A DNA stretch of 64,000 nucleotides from Cellvibrionaceae bacterium 1162T.S.0a.05 (GTDB taxonomy: Bacteria > Pseudomonadota > Gammaproteobacteria > Pseudomonadales > Cellvibrionaceae): contig LANB01000001.1 of assembly GCA_000964245.1 (NCBI GenBank), positions 2,570,392 to 2,634,391 of the forward strand, in the 5' to 3' direction. The notes under the pieces are model-generated. The model was not told the DNA's origin. It saw nothing but the letters and a program-made list of their open reading frames with translations, and did no database searches. Both the position numbers and the translations under genes were made by a program. Below, in pieces: positions 9,011 to 17,734 of this stretch; the first letter of the stretch is position 1, and each line of letters starts with the position of its first letter.

Positions 9011-9868
9011 TTATATTTTCAGTTCTTCCACGTTTAACCAATAGTCTTTTCTTTCGAGAGGCGTTTCGGGCGATAGAAAAGGGTTTTGTAAGTAAAACGC
9101 TTTGCGGCTTTTTAAGTTGGATTTCTCCAGTGCGTCCTTAATTTGAGGGTTGTTGAAGAAAAAATTATCAAAGCTACCGTTCGCCAGGCTCAACTCCAAT
9201 CCGCGCATCAGGTCAGCAGCTAACTCTTTACGATCCTCTCGAACAAAAAAATACACGGGTAAGCGGTAGATAAAAAGCAGATCTTTCTCAACGGCTAAAC
9301 TCAATTCCGGGCGTTCAGACGTCTCACTCCAGGCTTCCAGCACCGCACGTGGGAAAGCATCAAAACGCCCCCCTTCAACCATGTGAAACAAGCCCTGATA
9401 CTTGTTGCAAGTAACAACATTGATCCCGTTGTCACGTAAAATAACGGTGTCGGGCCACGATGTACCCTGACCAAACTTCAATTTTTTAACATCATCAATT
9501 GTGGTAATCGCGCCAAACTTTTGCTGCATATCCGGGCGAATGATATTGATACGATGCCCGAGTAAGCCCTTCATCAGGGGAAAACGAATGGGCATCAATT
9601 GCTCCTCAATATCAGAGCTGGATGCCATCCAGTAGACGTCTATCCTGCCCTCCTTGACCATTTCGATGGTGCGCTCCTGGGTTACCTCCTCCGGGATCTC
9701 TGTTAGCGTGTACTTGCTATCCAATTGGCTCAAAGTGAGTTTGAGCGCGTCGATGGTATAGCGATCCATTGGGTGCTCCTTGCGGATAACCTTGAGCTCA
9801 ACAGCGAATATCGCGGGTGAGAGCACACTCAAAAGACAAAGGGCGAGCCAGATACGATGGTATTTCAT
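9011..9868 (-). CDS. Periplasmic solute-binding-like protein (PBPb fold)
   Basis: A 285-residue secreted protein with a Sec signal peptide (about 1-22, ending IFA). The mature part resembles type 2 periplasmic binding folds of the amino-acid-binding class: LKVIRKEHPMDRYTIDALKL at the start, a first-lobe block GRIDVYWMASSS, and a lobe-crossing stretch FGQGTSWPDTVILRDNGINV. No permease or ATPase is nearby and it is on the minus strand alone. It may be an orphan binding protein or a sensory partner acting with a distant protein. The ATG at 9868 is preferred over a TTG six bases earlier, though neither has a strong ribosome site. Ligand unknown. Confidence 0.7.
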   Translation of the reverse strand: MKYHRIWLALCLLSVLSPAIFAVELKVIRKEHPMDRYTIDALKLTLSQLDSKYTLTEIPEEVTQERTIEMVKEGRIDVYWMASSSDIEEQLMPIRFPLMKGLLGHRINIIRPDMQQKFGAITTIDDVKKLKFGQGTSWPDTVILRDNGINVVTCNKYQGLFHMVEGGRFDAFPRAVLEAWSETSERPELSLAVEKDLLFIYRLPVYFFVREDRKELAADLMRGLELSLANGSFDNFFFNNPQIKDALEKSNLKSRKAFYLQNPFLSPETPLERKDYWLNVEELKI

Positions 9869-10095
9869 AGGCAAGAAAACTGTATGTTAAAAACTAAAGG
9901 CGACTATCGCGTACTTCACCCTCCTGGAGGGTTAAAGACCGTCCATACTTCTCAGTATAGAAGGTCTATGGCTTTTGTCAGATTCGGTGAGTAAAGACAG
10001 GTACAGACGCAGTTGAGCCCGCATGAATCGCTGTGTATGGAAGGGTCGGCCAAAACAAATTGACTCCGGTCTTTTATGCGCGCTGAAATAAAGTC

Positions 10096-10656
10096 CTACA
10101 GCCCGGTCTTACGAATGCTTAATACTATTTCGCCAACCCTAAAGCCGAACTTGAACATGGTTGATTCGTTTATGAGGTGGTGCTTGTCGATGAGATACAT
10201 GCGATCATCGATTTTGATATCCAGTGTATCGCCCTTGTAGGGGATGCGGAGCACGTACTTCAGGAATAAGGCATTGCCTGCTTGATGGAGTGTGGCTTCT
10301 CCAATCACGTCATCGGCAGTACCTGTATAGGTACGGCTATTTGAGTCGCTGCCCCCATCGTCGTTCGTTTCAATTTCTTCGAGAGTCCATATGCGGCGCT
10401 GCTGTTCACCATCGTCAAACTGAAACATCTCATCGAGCGTCCCAATTTCATTTTCCCAGTGTGCATCGATGTGCGCGACAAAGGTTCTTATAACTTTGCC
10501 TGATCGGTTTTTAACAATGCCGTGTGCTTCGAGTTTTCCATTAAAAAATTCCTTGATGTCGAATTTGGGCTCGACATCCCGATAGTCTTCAATATCGGTG
10601 TGGCTGCAGCTGGCACTGCAAACAATGAAAAAAGTAATAATGAATGTCCGAATCAT
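10096..10656 (-). CDS. DUF3833-like lipoprotein
   Basis: A 186-residue predicted lipoprotein: the signal ends in SASC, with acidic residues straight after the Cys. The body matches my memory of DUF3833, notably DIKEFFNGKLEAHGIVKNRS near the N-terminus and DRMYLIDKHHLINESTMFKF near the C-terminus. The family is widespread in gammaproteobacteria and predicted to be envelope-located; I know of no defined function. It stands alone on the minus strand, 227 bp from the binding-protein gene, and is divergent from the sigma factor gene. Confidence 0.75.
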   Translation of the reverse strand: MIRTFIITFFIVCSASCSHTDIEDYRDVEPKFDIKEFFNGKLEAHGIVKNRSGKVIRTFVAHIDAHWENEIGTLDEMFQFDDGEQQRRIWTLEEIETNDDGGSDSNSRTYTGTADDVIGEATLHQAGNALFLKYVLRIPYKGDTLDIKIDDRMYLIDKHHLINESTMFKFGFRVGEIVLSIRKTGL

Positions 10657-10997
10657 GTGGGGCCTTTTGATTTTTCGTAATCTTTTGGAAAAAGCTATGG
10701 CTTCCTACGTTTAGCCCTGTGATTCGGTTCACCTTTCATGATCGCAGTCTCAAATTTCAGGTATTGCGAGCCTGGTGGTCCGGGGGGTTGATTGCGGTGG
10801 GGAAGGAGGGGAGTTGAATGCCGGTTTCGAGAACTTCCTCAAACCCGCTATGCAGACTGGCGCGCAAAACACTATTTTGGCAGTTTCGTCATCGGGAACT
10901 TTGCTCTACTATGGCCGCAGAATAACGGTATACAAGTTGATCCGGGTCGCCTCAAGGGTTGTGACCCTCGGTGATACACAGATTCCACGGGGAGAAT
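10657..10997. promoter_or_regulatory. Control region upstream of the FecI-type sigma gene
   Basis: A 341-bp stretch between divergent genes with no credible gene. A GGAACTT hexamer-plus at 10895-10901 matches the -35 box used by several ECF sigma factors, but I see no convincing -10 partner. A small hairpin GGGT/ACCC sits near 10955-10966. A GTG at 10971 is in frame with the sigma gene and is an alternative start. Confidence 0.3.
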
Positions 10998-11561
10998 ATG
11001 GCTGAAAACCTGAGCTTAAAGCGCATATATGCCGCCATGAGTGCGAGCATAGCGCGTACGGTTTCCAGGATTGTTCCTCCACGGGAAATTGAAGATGTTG
11101 TGCAGGAAACCTACGTTCGGTTTTGTCAGATTGAAGACAAGAAAGAAATACGCCATCCCAGATCCTTCCTGATGAAAGTCGCGCGCAATGTCGCGCTCGA
11201 CTATGCAAAGCGCGCGGACACACGTCTGAACGACAGCATTTCAGATGATGATATGTTGTCTCACCTCCTGCAACAGGATGAGGACCACACCTACAATACG
11301 GTTGCGGCGAAAGAAGAGTTCGCGAATTTTTGTGAAGCGGTAAGAGCCTTGCCGCAGCAATGTCGCCGGGTTTTCGTTCTCAAGAAAGTGTATGGATATA
11401 GCCAGAGGGAAATTGCGCGCGAACTTGGTCTGAGCGAGAGTACAGTGGAAAAACACATTGCCAATGGTATTCGCCGTTGCAGTGATTTTATGTCGCGCTT
11501 TAATCAGTCATCGCCTTCGCTCGAAAGGGGTGCTCCCGTTAAGGCGAGGGTGGAACGATGA
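10998..11561 (+). CDS. ECF sigma factor, FecI type
   Basis: A 187-residue extracytoplasmic-function sigma factor. Region 2 runs through REIEDVVQETYVRFCQ and PRSFLMKVARNVALDYAKR; region 4 has the helix-turn-helix YGYSQREIARELGLSESTVE. The following gene is a FecR-type regulator and the next a TonB receptor with an STN domain, so this is a cell-surface signalling trio in which receptor occupancy releases the sigma factor. The start is uncertain: the ATG at 10998 has GGGGAG only three bases upstream, while a GTG at 10971 would add nine residues. The likely target is the receptor operon itself. Confidence 0.9.
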   Translation: MAENLSLKRIYAAMSASIARTVSRIVPPREIEDVVQETYVRFCQIEDKKEIRHPRSFLMKVARNVALDYAKRADTRLNDSISDDDMLSHLLQQDEDHTYNTVAAKEEFANFCEAVRALPQQCRRVFVLKKVYGYSQREIARELGLSESTVEKHIANGIRRCSDFMSRFNQSSPSLERGAPVKARVER

Positions 11562-12598
11562 GTGAAGTTGTTAGTTTGCCGAATATAGCGCAGATCAAGG
11601 ACGAAGCGAGCGTATGGCTTGCGCGAATTGATCGCGGTTTAAGTGCAAGTGAACAACAAGCCTTTTCCAGATGGTTGTTGACAGATCAAAAACACGAACA
11701 CGCTTTCAGCGAAATGGCGCGTCTTTGGGACAATATGGACGCGCTCAATCAGCTTGCTGAAATTTTTCCTAAAGAGCAGAGTGAATCACCAAAAGAAAAG
11801 AAAAAGCAGCGCTTGGCCATGTTTTATCGTTATGCGCCACTAACGTTTTCTGTTGTCGCATTAATCATTTTTGTTAACGTGGTCATGCTGGTCTCAAGTA
11901 GAAATATTTTCACTTCAGACCCGCTGTTTGAAGGCCACTTTGTTACCGCTGTCGGGGAGCAAAGTCGCTTGAATTTAAACGACGGCAGTGTCCTTACTCT
12001 GAATACCAACAGCCGTGTTGAAGTGCTTTTTTCGCGCGAGGAGCGCATTTTGAACCTCAAACACGGTGAGCTTCATATTGATGTTGCCCATGATTCCAGT
12101 CGCCCTTTAAGTGTGATTGCGGGCGGCAAAATTGTACAGGCCGTGGGTACGGCTTTTAACGTACAGTTGGGCTTGGGTGATGTTGAGGTGATTGTCACTG
12201 AGGGAAAGGTGTTGGTTGCTGATTCCAAATCGCACGAAGAAAGTGGCAGAAAATATGTGGTGCCCAATGCGCAAGCGGTGCAAAAAGGTGAGCTGGCCTT
12301 GTTTGCGGAGCAGGCAAACACAGTTAGCAGTATGGCTGAAGAGGATATGCAAAATTCCTTATCCTGGCGTCAAGGAAAAATTATTTTTCGTGGCGAAAGC
12401 CTGGCGTCTGCCATTGACGAAATCAGTCGTTATACCGCGCTGGAATTCAGTATTGTTGATCCGGAACTTGCCGCTATACAAATCGCCGGTCGATTCAAGA
12501 CCGGCGACCTTTCCGGTATGCTGTTCGCACTCGAAGAAAACTTTGGTATCCATTCTGTTCAACGCGGCAATCATATATTGTTGAGCCGCGATGAATAA
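11558..12598 (+). CDS. FecR-type anti-sigma/sigma regulator
   Basis: A 346-residue inner membrane protein overlapping the sigma gene by four bases (ATGA), so translation is probably coupled. The N-terminal cytoplasmic part has the DUF4880 pattern (WLARIDRGLSASEQQAFSRW) that binds the sigma factor. One membrane helix lies at about 91-113. The periplasmic part has the FecR domain (about 125-225, including GEQSRLNLNDGSVLTLNTNS) and a C-terminal STN-like segment (LASAIDEISRYTALEFSIVD). In known systems the C-terminal part meets the STN domain of the receptor, which here is encoded just downstream. Confidence 0.92.
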   Translation: MSEVVSLPNIAQIKDEASVWLARIDRGLSASEQQAFSRWLLTDQKHEHAFSEMARLWDNMDALNQLAEIFPKEQSESPKEKKKQRLAMFYRYAPLTFSVVALIIFVNVVMLVSSRNIFTSDPLFEGHFVTAVGEQSRLNLNDGSVLTLNTNSRVEVLFSREERILNLKHGELHIDVAHDSSRPLSVIAGGKIVQAVGTAFNVQLGLGDVEVIVTEGKVLVADSKSHEESGRKYVVPNAQAVQKGELALFAEQANTVSSMAEEDMQNSLSWRQGKIIFRGESLASAIDEISRYTALEFSIVDPELAAIQIAGRFKTGDLSGMLFALEENFGIHSVQRGNHILLSRDE

Positions 12599-12737
12599 AG
12601 ACATCGTCTACCCAATTCTGGCGATGTGCGACCCACAATAAAATACAATTTTTTAAATGCTTCAAAATAGATGGCGGATTTTTTCCCCCCAATCGTCAAT
12701 ACAGGAAGCCCACACTGTAAATAAAAAAGTGTGGGTG

Positions 12738-15700
12738 ATGTATTTGGGGGGGAAGTCGCTGGCATGCACGGTGATGGCAGGTTTGTGCCTGTTATTTAGT
12801 CTGGTGAGCCATGCTGACAAAGCACATCTTGATCGCGTTCTTGCTTTCAATATCCCTCAACAAAAAGCCGACCTTTCTCTTACGCAGTTCGCGGAGTTGG
12901 CCGACTTGACGTTGATTTTTCCCTATAACGAAGTCAAGGAAAAAACAGCTAATGCCTTGATCGGGCGTTTTTCGCTCGTGCAAGCCATTGAGGTGCTGTT
13001 GGCGAATACCGGCTTGCGTGTGACAGTGAATGAAGAAGGTCATCTTACGGTTGTTACCGAACCATTAGATGGAGAACTGAAGCACATGCTTAATAAAAAT
13101 AAACTATCGCTTGCCATCGGCGCTGCAATGGCAGCGTCTCTTGCGGCAGGGCAAAGCCTTGCGCAGGAAATTGAAGAAGGCGTCGTTCAGGAAGAAGTGG
13201 TTGTTACCGGGAGTTATTCGGCCAGTTTGCGACAATCTCTTGATATGAAGAGACAGTCTACGGGCTTTGTGGATGCAATTACTGCGGAAGATGTGGGTAA
13301 ATTCCCGGACAATAATCTTGCAGAAGCCTTGCAGCGAATCCCCGGGGTGCAAATTTCGCGAACCAATGGTGAGGGTCAACAAATTTCCATGCGCGGTTTG
13401 GGGCCAAGTTTTACCCGGACGCTATTAGACGGGATGCCTATTTCTGTTGCTTCTGAAGGCAGTGTTGATCAAAACGCCTCTAACCGTGAAACCGATTTTG
13501 ATATTTTTCCTTCGGAGTTGTTTACCTCCGTTGTTGCTGTAAAAACCTCGCAAGCGAGCCTGGTGGAGGGTGGGCTTGCCGGTGCAATCAGTTTGCGAAC
13601 TGCGCGTCCGTTTGATTTTAGTGGGTTTACTTCATCCTACTCTTTGCAATTTGCTCACTCCGATGTGTCAGGGGAAACCGATCCGCGAGCGAGTTTTTTA
13701 ATAAGCAATACCTGGGAGGACAAATTCGGTGTACTTTTTCAGGTGGCCACTTCGCAACGCAGTTACCGCACCGATGGTTACGAATCGTTTGATTGGACAC
13801 GTGGGCGAACCAGCCTTGATGCGGCGCTTGGTAGCGGCTTAACGCAAAGTCCGGCGTCGGGAGGTAATTTTGGTTTCACCTGGGACTTGCGGGATGGTAA
13901 TGCCAGTGGTGTCAGTGATGCAGTGCTGTCAGAGGCTAAAGTGCCGCGACTCGCACGGCCCGAATTGCAAATTGGTGACCGGGATCGCACCGGCGCAACA
14001 CTCGCTTTTCAATTCCGCCCCAACGACAAGGTCAATCTGAATTTTGAATATTTGCATGCCGAACTGGATACGATTTTTGAGCGCTATACCAACAATATGT
14101 TGATTCGTGGTACGGGGCCTGAGGCAGCATCCCGTGTTGTTGCCGATGTAGAAGAATTGATCCCCCCCGCTGAAATGGTGGCGGGTACCTTTGGTTGGGT
14201 CACGCCGATAGACGTCAGTATCGATAGTAATAACACCATGACTGAAGCGACCTTGCGAAACAGTCGTTTCTGGTCTGAAAACCGTGTGTTTGAAAACAAA
14301 GTCGATTTTGATTTGTTTTCGTTTAGCGGCGATTTTCAAATCAATGATGACTGGTTGATGGATTGGAAGCTTGCAAAAAATACTTCCGATTGGTCCTTGC
14401 GCCATACAACCTTGTTGTGGATGACGGTGGATATGGAGAACCGTTACAGCGTGATTAACAATTTTCCCGTGGTGACACCGGACAACAGTGTGAATGTCCA
14501 GCGAGACCCCGGAGATGACAGTATTAAAATCGCAACGGAAACCGGTGGGGCAACAATCAGCAATCCCATGGTGAACCCGGAAGCCTGGAATTTCGATACT
14601 ATTCGTGTGCAACCGCGTTTTCGCGAAGAGGAAAATTCAAACATGATGTTGAATTTCACTTATGGCGACGACGAAAATAATTTACGTTTTGGTTTGCATT
14701 CACACAGCTTTCAACGCGACCGCCTGGTGTTGGAAGGTGCAAGTGCGTCCACCATGTTGGAAGCGGCAGGTTTTGCACCAGGCACACGCACTCAGGATCT
14801 CGATCTTGGCAGTTTTTCGCGCCCGACGCCGGTTGCTGACCATGGTGCAAATTTTGATACACAACCGGGTTACACCTCCTGGCTAACGGCCGATTTTTCC
14901 GCCTTCGAAGCCAGCGTGATGACCCTGGATTTAATGGATTCCATGGCGAGTATCGGAACCGGGGAGTCAGGGAGTGGTAGCACCGAGGAAGACTCAACGG
15001 CGTTTTACGTGGAATCCAATCTCACTGCATCCATTCTGGATAAAGAAACGCGTATCAACGCGGGCGTGCGCTATGTCATGACTGAGCAAGCGCTCCTCGG
15101 GTATGTGCCGGATGCGGGTGCAGCAGAAGGCTATCAAACCATTACTTTTGATTCGGATTACGATGTGGTGTTGCCGTCCTTGAATGTGTCGGTAGATTTG
15201 CAGGATGATTTAATTCTGCGTTTTGCGGGTTCGCGAGGCATGACCCGCGCAGCCCCCGGTGATATGGAACCACGCACGGGTATTGCGACAGGCACGTCGG
15301 CCATCAGTCAGGGAAATCCGGATCTCAGTCCGTATTTTGCAGATCAGTTCGACCTTGGAATTGAATGGTATTTTGAAGAAGGCGCGGTGCTATCGGGAAC
15401 CTGGTTCTTTAAGGATATTTCCGGGTTTATCGAGAGGCAAACCAGCTTGCGCCCGTTTTCATATTCCGGCGTTGACCCGAACAATCTCGACCCCGCTTTG
15501 ACCGCAGGCCTGACTTCAATTCCACCCGAAAGTACGCTGGTACCTTTTACGCGCCCGGTAAATTCGGCCGATAAAATTCAAGTCAGCGGAATTGAATTGC
15601 AATATCAGCAGCCGCTCGACTGGGTGTTGGAAGGCTTGGGAGTTTTAGCCAACTATACCAAAGCAAAATCCGAAGGAGACCGCGATGTGGTTGGCTTGTC

Positions 15701-16031
15701 AGACAACGCCTATAACCTTGTGGCCTACTTTGAGCGCGATACGTTTAGTACGCGCTTATCCTACAACTATCGTTCTGACTACCCGCTCTGTATTGAAAAC
15801 AGCGGTTGTCGGGATGGTCAGCCCGATGGGCGCATTCGTGAAGCGGCGGGGCATCTTGATTTTTCGGCAAGCTATACCTTGCCGTTGGATGCAATGGATC
15901 TGGAGTTGACCTTCGAAGCGCTAAATCTCACAGATGAACAGGAATACACTTACTTCGGTGAGCCCAATCGCTTGCGAACCTTGAATCGTCCCGGTTCACT
16001 GTATCTCTTCGGTATTCGAGGAAAATTCTAA
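12738..16031 (+). CDS. TonB-dependent transducer/receptor with STN domain and internal signal-like segment
   Basis: A 1097-residue outer membrane receptor. In order: signal peptide (1-26, ending SHA), STN signalling domain (about 30-105), a second Sec-signal-like segment (117-143, starting MLNKNKLSL and ending SLAQ), a TonB-box-like EEVVVTG, plug domain with DVGKFPDNNLAEALQRIPGV and MRGLGPSFTRTLLDG, and a long beta-barrel ending in an aromatic-basic terminus. The plug resembles the Xanthomonas/Caulobacter receptor class used for oligosaccharides. I choose ATG 12738; an ATG at 12657 in frame has no ribosome site. An ATG at 13086 would give a normal 981-residue receptor without the STN domain. 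With the two upstream genes it forms a FecI-FecR-receptor signalling unit. Ligand unknown; no hydrolase is adjacent. Confidence 0.9.
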   Translation: MYLGGKSLACTVMAGLCLLFSLVSHADKAHLDRVLAFNIPQQKADLSLTQFAELADLTLIFPYNEVKEKTANALIGRFSLVQAIEVLLANTGLRVTVNEEGHLTVVTEPLDGELKHMLNKNKLSLAIGAAMAASLAAGQSLAQEIEEGVVQEEVVVTGSYSASLRQSLDMKRQSTGFVDAITAEDVGKFPDNNLAEALQRIPGVQISRTNGEGQQISMRGLGPSFTRTLLDGMPISVASEGSVDQNASNRETDFDIFPSELFTSVVAVKTSQASLVEGGLAGAISLRTARPFDFSGFTSSYSLQFAHSDVSGETDPRASFLISNTWEDKFGVLFQVATSQRSYRTDGYESFDWTRGRTSLDAALGSGLTQSPASGGNFGFTWDLRDGNASGVSDAVLSEAKVPRLARPELQIGDRDRTGATLAFQFRPNDKVNLNFEYLHAELDTIFERYTNNMLIRGTGPEAASRVVADVEELIPPAEMVAGTFGWVTPIDVSIDSNNTMTEATLRNSRFWSENRVFENKVDFDLFSFSGDFQINDDWLMDWKLAKNTSDWSLRHTTLLWMTVDMENRYSVINNFPVVTPDNSVNVQRDPGDDSIKIATETGGATISNPMVNPEAWNFDTIRVQPRFREEENSNMMLNFTYGDDENNLRFGLHSHSFQRDRLVLEGASASTMLEAAGFAPGTRTQDLDLGSFSRPTPVADHGANFDTQPGYTSWLTADFSAFEASVMTLDLMDSMASIGTGESGSGSTEEDSTAFYVESNLTASILDKETRINAGVRYVMTEQALLGYVPDAGAAEGYQTITFDSDYDVVLPSLNVSVDLQDDLILRFAGSRGMTRAAPGDMEPRTGIATGTSAISQGNPDLSPYFADQFDLGIEWYFEEGAVLSGTWFFKDISGFIERQTSLRPFSYSGVDPNNLDPALTAGLTSIPPESTLVPFTRPVNSADKIQVSGIELQYQQPLDWVLEGLGVLANYTKAKSEGDRDVVGLSDNAYNLVAYFERDTFSTRLSYNYRSDYPLCIENSGCRDGQPDGRIREAAGHLDFSASYTLPLDAMDLELTFEALNLTDEQEYTYFGEPNRLRTLNRPGSLYLFGIRGKF

Positions 16032-16118
16032 ACCCTGAGAATAAGCGAGTTGACTTTTGCCTTTGTGGCAAAGGTCTGCTTGTGTTTATTTAAGTAGTCT
16101 AAGTAGTCTCGACTTCCT

Positions 16119-16142
16119 AACGGCAGTTGTTTTGCCGTTTTT
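16119..16142 (+). terminator. Intrinsic terminator after TonB receptor
   Basis: A 7-bp perfect stem AACGGCA/TGCCGTT (16119-16125 and 16133-16139) with a seven-base loop and a short T run. It lies about 90 bp after the receptor stop and before the convergent sulfotransferase gene. The T run is brief, so efficiency is uncertain. Confidence 0.6.
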
Positions 16143-16188
16143 ACGGGCAAGGGCTTAATGTTCTTGTCCGTTTTTTTGTTGTTAAATG

Positions 16189-16845
16189 TTACTCAAAAGA
16201 ATAATTCAACAAACGAATGTCCTGCTCAAAATGTTTGGCTACTGCTTCAATCGACTCATCGTTGTAATAAGATCGATAATCTTTTTTTCGCTCAGTCGCC
16301 TTCCTTTTGTGCGGTAAATTCAAATTGGGGAGGTTCAACTTTTGTTTTATATAGTCAAAGCCTTCCTGCAAATTTTCGTAGCGCCCCATATAGTCGACGA
16401 TGATATTGCCGTGGAGATCAATTAAATGATCGGTTTGTAATTTGGAGGCAATATCAATGTGGTAAAGAAAAGGGCGCTCGGGATCAAATTTGTATTTCAG
16501 AAACTCATTAAAGTCGGTAATACCTTTGAGCATGTGTGGGCGTTCGCGTTGCACGTGATGGAAAGAGGATACTTGTAAATCCCAGGGGTTGCGCACGAAA
16601 GCAAACTTGAACAGCGACGCAAAAAAATCTTCTGGAAGCATTTCCTTGGCGGCAATGATGCTTGCGTGGCGAGGTAGCTTTGTGGCAATTGTGTGGCCGG
16701 TAAAGCTGCTAAGCTTGTGGCAAGGAAACATTACGTAATACATGGGGTCGCGCCAGCGCAAGCGATTCAGTGCGGTACGCATACTGGTGCCGCCGGTTTT
16801 GGCAATATGGACGTAAAGAAATTTATAGCGATGGGATAGCAGCAT
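16189..16845 (-). CDS. Sulfotransferase family protein (Sulfotransfer_2 type)
   Basis: A 218-residue cytosolic-type sulfotransferase that would move sulfate from PAPS to a sugar. The PAPS 5'-phosphosulfate loop is seen as HIAKTGGTSMRTAL near the N-terminus, and the 3'-phosphate loop as FAFVRNPWDLQVSSF in the middle. The ATG at 16845 shares one base with the stop of the upstream glycosyltransferase (TAATG) and has GGAAAG before it, so it is preferred over a GTG at 16860. The tight coupling suggests that a glycan built by the adjacent glycosyltransferases is sulfated, for example a surface polysaccharide. The acceptor is unknown. Confidence 0.85.
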   Translation of the reverse strand: MLLSHRYKFLYVHIAKTGGTSMRTALNRLRWRDPMYYVMFPCHKLSSFTGHTIATKLPRHASIIAAKEMLPEDFFASLFKFAFVRNPWDLQVSSFHHVQRERPHMLKGITDFNEFLKYKFDPERPFLYHIDIASKLQTDHLIDLHGNIIVDYMGRYENLQEGFDYIKQKLNLPNLNLPHKRKATERKKDYRSYYNDESIEAVAKHFEQDIRLLNYSFE

Positions 16846-17654
16846 TATTCTTTCCAGCACTTTTCCACCCAGGGCGTGGGCAGAATGTAATGGCGTAAAT
16901 GTTTTATCAAGCCGCTTTTACGCTCTCCGCGCAAACCAGCTTTTATGTGTTCCCAGGGGCTGCGTTTTACTTGCACGCTTCGGTAATAAAAACCGTTAAT
17001 GGCATCTTCCGGGTGCAGGTCGCCCGGAAAGATCACAATTTTTGAATCCTTACCGAGTTTGGGTGGTAAAAAATAATTTAAGGGAAAGGTGCGGCGGCAG
17101 TGGCGTCGGAAGTGGGCAACCCAGGTTTTCGGCCACAACTTGATGCCGCCGGGCGCATTGCGTGTTACAAAGCGTTGTTCGTATTTATATTCTTCTGCAA
17201 TTTTCTGAGGGTTGCTGGCGAATAATTCCAGTATGGGTTTCAATTTGCCCACCGGGAAACGGTATACCGATGTTTGGCCCAGGCGTTCAAGCGGGTTGCT
17301 GGGGTTGGGCGAAAGAATCACATCGTCATCATTGCCGTATTCGAAAAAGCCGTCGAGATTGCCGGTGATCACTACATCCAAATCGATAAACAATACTGGC
17401 CCCTCGAGATCCGCTAGCTGGCTATTCCACAGTTGGCTTTTGGGCCAGATCCCCTTTTTGGTGACCGGTAATTCAAAATCAAGACCTGGGAGGGGTTGGC
17501 ATTCGACTTCTTCGCGTACGCCGTCACTGTTGTCGCAAAAGCAGACAAAACGAAAAGGTGGGGAGATATTACGCGCGACCATGCCGTAAAGGCGATTGAT
17601 ATATTTGGGGCCGTATTTGGTGCCCCAGTTGATGCAGATGATTTGTTTCTTCAT
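16845..17654 (-). CDS. Putative glycosyltransferase (GT-A-like)
   Basis: A 269-residue protein with features of a nucleotide-sugar transferase: the opening INWGTKYGPKYINRLYGMV, and a DLD motif at 91-93 in LFIDLDVVITGNLDGFF, which would bind the metal and nucleotide sugar. It is clearly paralogous to the divergent neighbour starting at 17735; the shared blocks are WGTKYGP, the PFRFVC strand, the DLDVVI motif and the C-terminal HP/NP-DDAxxG pattern. No membrane helix is seen. The sulfotransferase gene follows with one-base overlap. Donor and acceptor sugars are unknown. Confidence 0.8.
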   Translation of the reverse strand: MKKQIICINWGTKYGPKYINRLYGMVARNISPPFRFVCFCDNSDGVREEVECQPLPGLDFELPVTKKGIWPKSQLWNSQLADLEGPVLFIDLDVVITGNLDGFFEYGNDDDVILSPNPSNPLERLGQTSVYRFPVGKLKPILELFASNPQKIAEEYKYEQRFVTRNAPGGIKLWPKTWVAHFRRHCRRTFPLNYFLPPKLGKDSKIVIFPGDLHPEDAINGFYYRSVQVKRSPWEHIKAGLRGERKSGLIKHLRHYILPTPWVEKCWKE

Positions 17655-17734
17655 TTATTCTCCTCGAGCGGCCGCAGAGTATACCCAAATTGGCCTACAA
17701 TAGCGCCTCGTTAACATCAAAGAACGGGAAGAGC

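Noticed and set aside
13929-14612. A 227-codon open frame on the minus strand inside the TonB receptor gene
   Set aside because: It is antisense to a well-supported barrel coding region; its protein is rich in His and Cys without domains, typical of a shadow frame.
16055-16075. Terminator from the CCTTTG/CAAAGG hairpin after the TonB receptor
   Set aside because: No T run follows; the hairpin at 16119-16142 is the better candidate.
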